The translations under genes and the position numbers were made by a program. Under the pieces are notes generated by a model that had not been told where the DNA came from, ran no database searches, and saw nothing but the letters and a program-made list of their open reading frames with translations. Source: Poa pratensis (lineage: Eukaryota; Streptophyta; Magnoliopsida; Poales; Poaceae). Taken from it: a stretch of 64,000 nt of DNA. The stretch is taken from assembly GCA_947311845.1 (NCBI GenBank), contig CAMZMU010000027.1:48894094-48958093 (forward strand), read 5' to 3'. Position 1 is the first letter of the stretch. Each line of letters opens with the position of its first letter. This document shows positions 27,116 to 38,200 of this stretch, piece after piece.

Positions 27116-28700
27116 ATGTCTACGCTACAAATGTAAGCATAATGCGTCTGATAACTCGAGAGGCGTCGAGGATTTGCGCACGAAGACATACTTTTCTTCA
27201 AGATCTCAGCGGCAACACTATATAGCCAAGGGAAAGACCATGGAGTTTATTTCACTCGAACTATAGGTCATAATATCGATATGCTTGGTTGTAATAATCT
27301 GAAAGTGACACACTTCTATTTAACATTGTTTGATGTTTCATGTTTGTGTCTGATTCCTAAGTAACATAACTATAAAAATGTATATTTTTTGTTTTTTATG
27401 TGTGGTAAATAAGATAACTTGTTAGAACCTTGATATCTACCATTTTGCCAGATTCTCGGTCAAAATCACTCGAAGTGACCAAAAGCTAAAGAAAACAATG
27501 GTGAAACATTGCACAAATCTATAATAACTAAAGATGAGCAATCGATTAGTTGGTCCACGTTAGCGAATTTGCCTCAACATGACATCACCAAGCCTCTAGT
27601 ATGTGTCCACGTTAGCGAGTTTGCCACCTTCGAAAAAAAAAATCCGGAAACTGCCCATTCAGCTCCATGTGTCCATGTTAGTGATTTGTTGTTTTATTTG
27701 TGCAGTCCATGATCCCGGAAATTGGCCTTCTCCCCTAAGCTCATGATGGTTGACGGTGAAGCCCGTGGGGATCAACACCCTTCTTCTTCGTTAATGAGAT
27801 TGGTGTCTCTCCTTTCCTCTATGTGGTCGTAGCTCGTGCTGACGCTTGCATCCTCACCTTCGTCTCTAGTCGAGCAACATCGCGGGTCATGGTCCACAAC
27901 TAGTTGAAAACCCTGCTCGACTGCGACTGATGCTTACCACGGTGACGCCTACGGACGCCGTTTCCTCCCTGTGGGCGTGGCCATGGCCCACCACCCACAC
28001 CGTGCCATCCTCCTCGGGTGCCGGGTGAAACCCTAGGTCAGATTCGCCAGTCTGGGCCACAACATCGCTCTCTTCTTGAAGGCGTTGTCTTGGCTACCAG
28101 AGGTGTACTCTCGTCGCCGAGTCTGAGAGATGACTCGATGCCGGTGTTTGTTGCTAGCCTAGGACGAAGGTCTCCAGGGGCGCAACCATCATGCCAGATG
28201 TACCATGCATAGTCATTGTCTTCACTCTTCCCCAATACCGTCTAGATTCTGCCTTCTTCTTGCCGATCCCTCTAGCCTCTAGGCGTATGAAGGGAGATAA
28301 GTTGATCCGAGGAGCCGGATCACTCGAGTCGCAGTCTTAGCATTTCTTGTATGAAATCAATACGTCTTCCAGGGCGTATTCTCGAAAAATAATTTGGATT
28401 TTGTGACGGAAATTTGACATCAACGGAATTAGAAAGCATTTTACGTTCGTACACATTTTGTATCAAATACCTGCATAGTTGGACCAACCCTTTGACTAAA
28501 ATCAAATATTAGGAAACAAGTGCGCACTTTATATTTATAAACAGAGGTATTGATGTCATCAAGTTCGTTACTACAATAATTTTAACATAGGTCCAAGAAA
28601 TCAGAACTTTCCAAATGATAACAATAATCTGATGCTTTTATTATGCTTATCCCTCGTTGCAATAATTATGGAAACATTGACGCTCGTATACTGATGATAG
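27116..28700. other. Intergenic spacer, unknown GC-rich stretch
   Basis: AT-rich to about 27720, then a moderately GC-rich, gene-like but frame-broken stretch to about 28340, ending with a TTGTATGAAATCAATACG motif that resembles the 3' tail of a retroposon. No domain recognised in any frame. Confidence 0.4.
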
Positions 28701-28714
28701 TCTTGAGAGAAAAC

Positions 28715-29262
28715 GCAATGACATTGCGTTTTATTTCATTGAAAAGGTAGAAAGTTCGGTTACAATCCTCCTAGGAGGAGAAAGTACAAGTGTAAATCAG
28801 TGGACGTCCCAGGATGGAGGCAAAATGACCCGAAGGCCAAGTGCTCCAGCTCTAGCCCACATCCTAGCCTCGTCTTTGATCTTGGCGACCACAGAGTTCA
28901 CAAGGGGCTGCGCTCCTTCAAAGACGCATTCGTTGCGCATTTTCCAGATCATCCATGGCGTTAGGAGTGAAATGGAGGCGAGACCCTTCCGCATTGGCTT
29001 GGGCGAGTCCTCGCAGTTTGGTGCTACAATTGGCACCCTGAGCCATGCGAGAACCTCATGCCATGTCTGTCTAGTGAACGGGCATTCCAATAGCAAGTGG
29101 TGCATCGTCTCGGGGACCTGATCACAGAGGGGGCAGCGAGGGTGGTGTTGCAGGCCACAGCGCGCTAACCTGTCGGCTGTCTAGCAGCGATTGAGGCCAG
29201 CAAGCCAGTGGAAGAATTTTACTTTCGGCGGCGCCCAAGATTTCCAGGTAAGCTTGTCTTAG
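28715..29262 (-). mobile_element. LINE (L1-type) 3' fragment
   Basis: The minus strand encodes the C-terminal zf-RVT region of plant LINEs: WLAGLNRC, a stop codon where Trp is expected, then TADRLARCG, CPLCDQVPE, and MHHLLLECPFTRQTW with the C-x2-C and H-x-C pattern, through WMIWKMRNECVF. The body is 5'-truncated at about 29262. The 3' end lies at left, near a small hairpin (AAAACGCAAT and ATTGCGTTTT with three bases between) at about 28711-28733. It is a dead copy. Confidence 0.85.
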
Positions 29263-29582
29263 CTAAAACATTTGATTTTTTGCAAACCTTACAAAAACTG
29301 CAGGAATATACAACTCCAATATTCTCTCTCAATTTTTCTAGTTTTTTTTAGGGGAAGTTATTTTTCTAGGTGTTTAACATTGAAAGCCCCTCCCACAAAA
29401 AAATATTCAAAGGTGTTGGGTGTTGTTGCAACTTGCAAACAGTCGTCGGTGCACAATACCAAACCAGTAAGCATGCTAACCTGTTTTTTATCTCGTTATA
29501 TAGCCAAAATTTTGGTCAGTTCAAAACGAATGGTTGAATCCACATCAATGGGATCATGCCAGCATCAGACGATTATTCTCAA

Positions 29583-32500
29583 TCAGCACTCTATACGGAC
29601 TGCACCGCTTTGTGTCGATATGAACTTGGGCTTCCTGATCACCTGCTCCAAGCACTGGATGGTATCTCCAACCTGAAGGTCGTCACAATCCTCAATCACC
29701 AACCCACAGTCCTCACCTTTGTCGAGCTTTTCAGCATCCTGCTTCTCTCGCTTCAGTGAAGCGCATGGACCCTCGAAGACAACATCTCCGCTTCTCAACA
29801 GTCTCATGGTCCCAGATCTGACAAAGTGCCCATCCGTTATCCGACAGCCAGCAATCTTGATATCTGGCCCTTTTGACTTGCTACGCCCTTTCAGCTCGAA
29901 TATGTTCAAAATCTCAGCCTCCCCTGAAATTTGGGTTTCAGCAGTTCCTGGTGCCTTCTCCACAATCAGCCTTCCCATTTCCTCAAGGAGATGGTAAATC
30001 ACCTTGTGCAGCAAGATCTGAAGAGAAGACATGGTCAAGGCAGCTAAACTCATTTTCCAGTTTACAAGTCATGTAAAAGTTCAAACCCTATACACTGAAA
30101 CTCCTAACATATGTATTGTATACTTCCTTTATGGGGAATACATGGATTGTATAATTGTGGAACATATTGAACAAGACCAGCCTTCAGACAGAATACTGGG
30201 AACTAGCCATAGGGGAACTAAACTGAATCTATAAGTCTCCAATCAACCACCAAAAGCTAAAGACACTTCAAGAAAAATGGAGAGTAACCCAGTGCAGAAA
30301 AATGGAGAGTAACCCAGTGCAGAAAAATGGAGAGTAAACCAGTGCAGAATACTCTGTAATCAACACAAGCAAACTTCAGGTACAGCATTCAAAATTGAAC
30401 TAGAGGTTGATATTTGATATTCTCCAATCTCAAATATCATATTTCAAATCCAGTATTCAATCAGAGCTCTTTATTCTTCCCAAATCCACCATAGCATATC
30501 TCCTAATATCTACACGCACCAGAACCAGTGAAAGAGAGTGCTATGTGCGATAAGATCTAGCTTCTCTGCATGGTAGGCCTGAACACATATTTACACTTTA
30601 TACTGACCACCCAAAGATGACACTGAAAATCACCAGCGATTTCCAAGGAATAGAACTTGATTTCTACCAATGATGCGCACTTAGTAGGCAGAATACAGGC
30701 ATTGGAGCAACAATAAACATGGTACCTTTATGTTTGCTTGTGTTGCTCCTTGAGTTATCGCACTTGGTGGGTTGCGAACATTGAAACCAACTATGTATGC
30801 TCGGCATGCTTGCGCCAGATCAATGTCATGTTCACTTACTGGGCCGACACCAACATGAACAATATTCACAAACACCTACAAAAGAAGGTGGTATAGGCAC
30901 GACCATTAATCTATCAGAATTTTGACATACTGTAAAGATAACATATATCATGCCCAGTCACTGGAACACAACTGTATATGGTCTAAAAGGCAGTGTCAGC
31001 TATCAGCAATTCAGCACTGCTTGAGTGCATGTAGTCATTTTCTTTAACAGGAGATGTAGTCAATTTGTGAGACCATACAGGTAAAGATAAGGCATCAAGC
31101 TTGCTAGAGAAAAAACCTGTGGACTATTAAGACTTCTTAAGGCATCTGTAACCGCTTGAACACTGCCCTGTACATCAGCTTTGACAATAATGGGCATCTC
31201 AACTCTTTCAGGAGTCTCATCTGCATCTTCTGCCTCCTCTGTCACGTTCTCGTCAATCTTCCGAAGCCTATCTTTCTCCTGTTTCTTCTTCCGCCCGTGA
31301 CTAAGCATTCTTGCCCTTTCCTCCGAGTCAACAACCACTACATCATCCCCAGCCATTGGAAGCCCCCTTAGCCCCTCAATCTCAACAGGCATTGCGGGTT
31401 TTGCAGACTCCGTTACTTTTCCTGCGGTGTCCCTAAGTGATCTAATTCTTCCCCACTCTGCTCCCACAACAATGTATTGTCCATTGACTAATGTGCCAGA
31501 CTTAACAATAGTTGTTGCAAGTGGTCCCCTGCCCCTGTCCACCCTTGCCTCCACCACAAAAGCTTGAGCAGGCCCGTCTGTTCTGGCTTTTAGGTCCATC
31601 ATCTCAGCTTGAAGAAACAAAGCCTCTTCCAATTTATCCAAACCGAGTTTTGATAATGCAGAAATTTCAACAACCTGTACATCACCACCCATATCCTCCA
31701 AAAGCAACCCTTCCGAGCCAAGCTGAATTCTGACCCGCTCAGGATCAGCTCCAGCTTTGTCACATTTGTTTATGGCAACTACAATAGGAACATTTGCTAC
31801 TTTTGCATGCGAAATAGCTTCAAGGGTTTGAGGCATCACACCATCATCTGCTGCAACCACAAGCACTACAATATCTGTCACAGCTGCACCTCTGGCCCGC
31901 ATAGCACTAAATGCAGCATGCCCTGGTGTATCAAGAAATGTGATAGAGGCTCCAGATTGCATCTCAACAACGAAGGCACCTATATGCTGAGTGATCCCCC
32001 AGCTTCCTTAGCTGCAACAGATGTTTGCCGTAGAGAATCCAGAAGCGATGTTTTACCATGATCAACATGACCCATAACTGTTATAACAGCAGGCCGTGGT
32101 TCAACCACGCCTTCACCTGTGTGCATTCTTCTGATATTAACACCAATTTCCTGTGGAACAAGAAAGAAACGTATGGCTTCATCTCATAATTCAAAAGAAA
32201 CAGAAGCTTTACTAAAGCTGTTTAAAGCTTCCTGATAACAAAACTTAGATATAAATTGGAGACAATAGTACATATAATTAAAAACAATATCAGCATATAT
32301 AAAGCCTCAAAATATATGTTTGCTCCATAAAACATTATCAAACTAGTAGTAATGCAATTTGTGAACATAACAAAGTAAAAAAGGAAGAGGAGGAAAATGT
32401 GGTTAACAAACAAGCCTCGATAAAAACATGCAAACAAAGTACAATACAAGATAAAACTTATTAAATGGAAATCCACCACTGAACACAAGTGGATCCACCC

Positions 32501-34754
32501 CTCCCTCTCTCAATCGACAACTGTTACAGATAAATTGCAGCAAGAAGTAGGAAAATAGCAGATTTTGAAGTGGTAAGGAACACTTTTCAGCATCATCCTA
32601 TCACACCTTGCAACAAAATCATTTTGCTAGATGAGCTCAAAATCAACAGTTCAAGTGAATTTAGCTATCATCAAATTGACTTATAGTCTCATATGACCTG
32701 ATAAAACACAGAACATAAGATTTGCTATATGACTAGTTACTAATGTGCTTCAGAGTAGCATCAAGAAATGTAGAAGTTTCTAAACGGACATTATAGATGC
32801 ATACCATAGCAACCAACTCAGCAAGATCAATGCTTATAGAGTCAAATTCTGATTCAACCCTTTCGCCAAGATCTGCAAGTATGCTTTGAAGTGCATTAAT
32901 AGCTGCACCGGATCGTTTAGATAGGTCACGCAATGTCATCCCATCAAAAATTTCAACAATTTTATCAGGTGATGATTTGATGGTAATCTTCGGTTTTGGT
33001 GCAACATATGGCGCTTCTACAGGAGGCTGAGTCCTCGGTTCTCTCTTCACCCGCTTCTCCTTTTTTGGTGCTTTTAACCCTACAACATCCTCCTTTTTCC
33101 GGCTCCATGCTAACATATACACACCTGCATGAAAATTCCTATAAAGAAGATAGCATTGTCACCTAACATGTAAATGTTAAAATCCACATCAAATAGCAAT
33201 ATACTGATTGTAACATACCTACAAAAACAAGAATTGAGATTTAACGACAAAAATAATTCTGAACAATTTCAGAAGATAAAATAAACAGGGATAAGAGTAG
33301 AATGAGTGTGTGGTAAGAGATAAGAATTTAGTGAGTGCCTTTCACAAGGAAGTTCAGATAAGATGAGAGGTAATACATGACTCCATGCGTTGCAAGGTCA
33401 TTTAGTGGGCAGAAGATGAACACGAGGCAGTTTCTCCAAAGAAATAAGATTCAGATTACTCGTGTGATATAAGACTCAATATCAATTTGCTACTTCCAGT
33501 ATTTGACATAGTTTGCAGAAAATGTAAATATAACTACAATAGTGATGCCACCAGAATAACAGGACAGCATATTAACGTACCTGATAGTGTAGTGTTGAAC
33601 GGTTGTACAATCAGCAGCACCTTGGAGTCTATTGCTATGGACAAACTCTGCATTTGGGAATTAAAAATGGATGAAATCATAGACTTATGATGTATCCAAT
33701 AAACAAAATAGTACCTGCTCCTAGAAATGTGACCAAAATAGGACTTCATGAGGTAGAATTTACTATGCTATACTCAACAACAATATAATTCTTTGGACTC
33801 TACACATAAAGCACTTCTTTTATACAATTATGATAGCCGAGAAGAAATGGGGATGTACAAGGTAGTCTGAGCCCACTAGTTTATTGTGTAACTTATGAAA
33901 TACTTCACAACAACAACCTAGCGTTTTGTCCCAAGCAAGTTGAGGTAGGCTAACTTATGAAACATTCCCATCAATAAACATCATACACCGAGAGCTGGGC
34001 ACTAGCTAGCAGTCGGTGGGCAGTGGTGTCACCATGCCGGACAAGGTTGGAATCCGTGGTGCGGATTTAACCTTGTTGGTAATTTTAACCATGCCGGGCA
34101 AGTCTATAATTGCTTGGGGGGTTCTTCACACACACGAGTAATGTCTGGTGTGGAGTTTTCCGGCCAGTCCTACTGGGTGTTTCCCTGACACATTGTTTTT
34201 TTATGAATTTGTTCGGTTTGAACAGTACTCTAATAAACTATTAACTTCATTCAAGTGTTCCCCAAACAAAGGGGCAACAGTGGCTAGTCTATGTAGTACA
34301 ATAACTATTTCCTCGGATTATATTCCTTCACAAAATGGGGTGTCTAGCAGAGTATATCAACCACTAACTTCCAGAAAGATTATCAGCACAGTGAATAATA
34401 ATGCCATTATAAGATCATCAGCATTGGTAGAGGCTAGGGATTTACTTAAAAGTTACAAAATGAATCTATGCTATTACATTAAGTACACTTACGCGTCAGC
34501 TTTCCCAAATTTCCGCTGGAGAGATGTTTCGCTCCACCGCGTTTTGTGCAGAAGGCCAAGTTGACAAGGCCCGTGTGGACATCCTGAGATGCATCTCCAA
34601 CTGTTAGTTCCGTGTTGCAAAGGAATTAATTATCTTATTATTTTTTCGCGAGAAAAACATACACTTGTTCAACTCTGCGCTCGAGGAACAGAAAAATGCA
34701 TCAAAACTGAGAAAAGAAAATCCCTACCTTTCTTCGTAGCATCCGCCATGCCAT
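29583..34754 (-). CDS. Translation initiation factor IF-2, mitochondrial type, with a frameshift
   Basis: Bacterial-type IF-2, the GTPase that brings initiator fMet-tRNA to the small ribosomal subunit. Sequence resembles the plant mitochondrial form rather than the longer plastid one. Exons: 34754-34728, 34583-34493, 33647-33581, 33102-32805, 32150-31117, 30875-30726 and 30017-29583, about 700 codons. The first starts MAWRMLRRK. Exon 4 holds the IF2-N helix region. Exon 5 carries G1 GHVDHGKT, G3 DTPGH, G4 NKCD and domain II. The last two exons carry domains III-IV. A base is missing in the C run at 31996-32000, just before the Thr of switch I; exon 5 is 1034 bases where 1035 is needed. The first three exons are tentative, and the exon 4 acceptor was chosen because it closes the phase. 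Divergent from the ligase gene. Confidence 0.88.
30271..30345. repeat. 25-bp repeat, three copies, in an IF-2 intron
   Basis: AGAAAAATGGAGAGTAACCC-type unit at 30271, 30296 and 30321, almost identical. Confidence 0.92.
33901..33950 (-). mobile_element. Very short SINE-like insertion (Au-like), 5'-truncated
   Basis: 50 bp flanked by the perfect 12-bp duplication TAACTTATGAAA (33889-33900 and 33951-33962). The minus strand reads GCCTACCTCAACTTGCTTGG and ends in TTGTTGTTG, as grass Au-type SINE 3' ends do (from memory). It lies in an IF-2 intron. Confidence 0.7.
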
Positions 34755-35224
34755 TCCTCGTTCTCCGCTGTTGGCTCCTCCGGCTCTCCCTCGGACGAGC
34801 TTCGCGTCCACGGGTTCTGGGTGCGGCGGGCCGGATGGGTGTCGACGAGGAGTTGGGTGGTGGCAGGGGAAGATGTGCGCGCAGGGGGCTGTACGCGCGG
34901 GAAGGAGGCGGGCTGGACGGCGGGAGGGAGCGAGTTTGGCGGCGGCGGCGGGAGGGGGCGAGTTTGGCGGTGGCGGCGGCCGGAGGAGTGCGGGAGCAGA
35001 AGGTTTGGGGAGAGAAGGAGACGAGAGCAGATGGGTCCCGCGAGGTGGACGAAAAATAAAATCAAAAGGGCATTTCGTTGTAATTTGAGCCGATCTTTCT
35101 GTGTTTTTTTTGGTGGACGAAAATGGGGAGAGGAGGTCGAGGAGACCTGCTGTCTGAGCGGAGCGCCACCACCGCACCATGCGCTTCCTCTCCGCCGCCG
35201 CGCTCAAACCCTAAACCCAAGCCA
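34755..35224. promoter_or_regulatory. Shared divergent promoter of IF-2 and DNA ligase 6
   Basis: 470 bp between two start codons on opposite strands, GC-rich with many CpG, so both 5' untranslated regions and any promoter must lie here. No plain TATA box found. Open frames crossing it in several directions reflect base composition. A bidirectional promoter is inference. Confidence 0.6.
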
Positions 35225-38200
35225 ATGGCGTCCCTCCTCTGCTCCCCGCCTCCAGGTCGCTCTCCGTCACCACCTCCGCGCTCTTCCTCTCATCGCTCGC
35301 GTCCCTCTCCCCCGCCCACACCCACACCCACCCCTCTCCTCCTCCCCCTCCGCCATCCTCCCGCCCGTCCCGCCCTCCGTCCCCCCACCGCCCTCATCCC
35401 CAACTCCCGCTTCCTCGTCGACGCCTTCCGCCACGCCGGCGACTTCTCCGTCGCCTACTTCCTCTCCCACTTCCACTCCGACCACTACGCCGGCCTCGGC
35501 CCCTCCTGGCGCCGCGGCCTCGTCTTCTGCACCGCGCCCACCGCGCGCCTCCTCGCCTCCGTGCTCTCCGTGCCGCCGGAGCTAATCGTCTCCATCGACA
35601 CCGACGTCCGCCTCACCATAGACGGCTGGGGCGTCGTGGCCGTCGACGCCAACCACTGCCCCGGCGCCGTCCAGTTCCTCTTCACCTCCCCCGGACCAAG
35701 CGCGGAGAGGTACGTGCACACCGGCGACTTCCGCTACACGCCCTCCATGAGAATCAACCCTAATCTGCTGGAATTCGTCGGCGCCGACGCGGTATTCCTG
35801 GACACCACCTACTGCAACCCCAAATTCACGTTTCCTTCTCAAGAGGAGTCGGTGGAGTATGTCGTGAACACGATAAAGCAGGTGAAGGAGGAGAGTGTGG
35901 CAGCTGGAGAGCGCGTGCTGTGTTTGATCGCCACTTACGTTGTGGGCAAAGAGAGGATCCTGCTGGAGGTTGCACGGCGCTGTGGGTGCATGATCCATGT
36001 GGATGGTAAGAAGATGGAGATTCTGACGGCGTTGGGGTTTGGTGGGGAGAAGGGAGTTTTTACTCAAGACGCTGCGGCAACAGATGTGCATGTCACGGGG
36101 TGGAATATTCTGGGCGAGACATGGCCCTACTTCCGGCCGAATTTTGTGAAAATGAAGGAGATCATGTTGGAGAGAGGCTATACCAAGGCAGTTGGATTTG
36201 TGCCCACCGGATGGATGTACGAGACCAAGAAGGAAGGATTTGCAGTCAGGCTCAAGGATTCACTCAAGATACACCTTGTACCTTATAGTGAGCACTCGAG
36301 CTATGATGAGCTGCGGGACTACGTCAAGTTCTTGCACCCAAAAAGGGTCGTTCCCACTGTGGGAGTAGATGGTGGGAAGCTTGACGGCAAGGATGCAATT
36401 TCTTTACAGAAACATTTTGCTGGATTGGTGGATGAGACAGCAAATAAACACGAGTTCCTGATGGCATTCCATCGGAGATCGGCATTAGCTAGCCATGAGG
36501 ATGCGTCTGCTAAATGCTCGAGAGAACAAGACAGTGAGGTCTTTGCTCCGTTACCAGAAAACAATTTTGTTTCTAAACTACAAGGCAGTTCGAAGGTTAA
36601 GATTACAGAGGAAATGAAGAAAGAACTGTCAGATTGCCTACCCTCATGGGTCAGCCAGGACCAGATCCTGGGTCTGTTGATGAGCTCAGGTGGTGATGTT
36701 GTTCAAGCAGCATCTGATTTCTTTGAGCGGGAAAGAGATTTCTTCGAAGAAGCAAATGTTTCTAATAATGAAATGCCTAAGACAGGGGAAATCCGTACTT
36801 CCGATCATGGATCTTCTGCTGATGCAAGTAGTCATCAGGAAGTTCTTTCATTTTCACAGAAGCCCATGGAGCATTCTACCAAGCTGGTAAACTTGACTCC
36901 TGTGAAAATGAGCCCAAATCTTCCTAGTCCTAGGAAGGAAAGGAAGAGGGGTTCTAGCACTGTCAGCAAGTCAAAAAAGAAAGGAAAATCAACTGCCTCA
37001 ACAGAATCTGGTGGACGCAAGCAGCCTGCAATCACAAACTATTTTGGTAGAGCAACAGCAGCTGCTTCTAAAACTGAGGCAGCTGGTAAAGTAACGGTGG
37101 ATCCACATCAAAACAATGGGGAGAATGACAGCCAGTTAACTGATATTGTAAAATCACACGAGAAGGGTGTAAACCAGCTTCTTCAGATTGTAGGTGGCAA
37201 CATGTCCAGAGAATCTGCAGTTTCTTTACTTGAGAAGGCAAAAGGAGATATTAATGTAGCAGTTGACATGTTTTACAGTAATATCCCAAACAATGATGTA
37301 CCTGACAATGAAATGATAGATAAACATTGTAACACAAACATTGTCCACAACTCTTCTCAGGCTACTCCAAAGATCCAAAACTTGTATGTACAAACTTCTG
37401 TAGCACAAGAAGATTCGGTCAATATATCATTGCCAGTTGAAAAGTATCTGCCCATTGAGCATGGTTAGCTACTAGCTGCCGAGAGTTTTCATTTCCTTGC
37501 TTGATAGTGAGTCATGCCATGTATGTCCTCTTCTGCAGCTTGCTGGACAGAAGGACAGCCTGCGCCGTACTTGCATTTGGCTCGCACTTTTGATCGGGTT
37601 GAAAGAGAAAAAGGAAAGATCAAAACTACGGCCATGCTTTGCAACATGTTCAGAAGGTTTTCCAATTTTTATCACTTTATTTATGGTTTTACATATACAT
37701 GTTACTGCTGTATAACACACTGAAATGTTATTTGCTGGGGACTATTAATTAATATCTTACCTTTGAATGCAGTTTGCTTGCCTTATCACCTGATGATGTG
37801 CTACCTGCTGTTTATCTATGTACTAACAAAATTTCTCCTGACCATGAAAATATGGTAAGTACAAAAATTACCGTCTTTCACACTTCCCCAGATTTGCTGT
37901 TGGTTGCTTCTTTTTAAGATCTCGGTTGGAACACCGGAATTATGTATGAACTCAGGAGGTAAGGAATGTCCACTTATTGGATTTTTAGTTTCCTACAAAA
38001 ATCCCGTGAGAATACTGGACAAACTCTAAATCAATAAGTATAAATTGAATGCCAATCTTAAGTTTTGAAGTATTGGTAAATCTTTCTCTTGTCGAACGCT
38101 TTCTTTCGTATCTCGCACTTACTGTTTGGATATCATTATACTTTTGTCTTCCCACCCTTGTTTAATATTTTCTTTTAGAATGCTTTCGTTACGCCTTCTC

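Noticed and set aside
34701..35207. Long minus-strand open frame extending IF-2 upstream of MAWRMLRRK
   Set aside because: The extra residues are Pro/Arg-rich composition effects in a GC-rich promoter, and the expected N-terminus starts at 34754.
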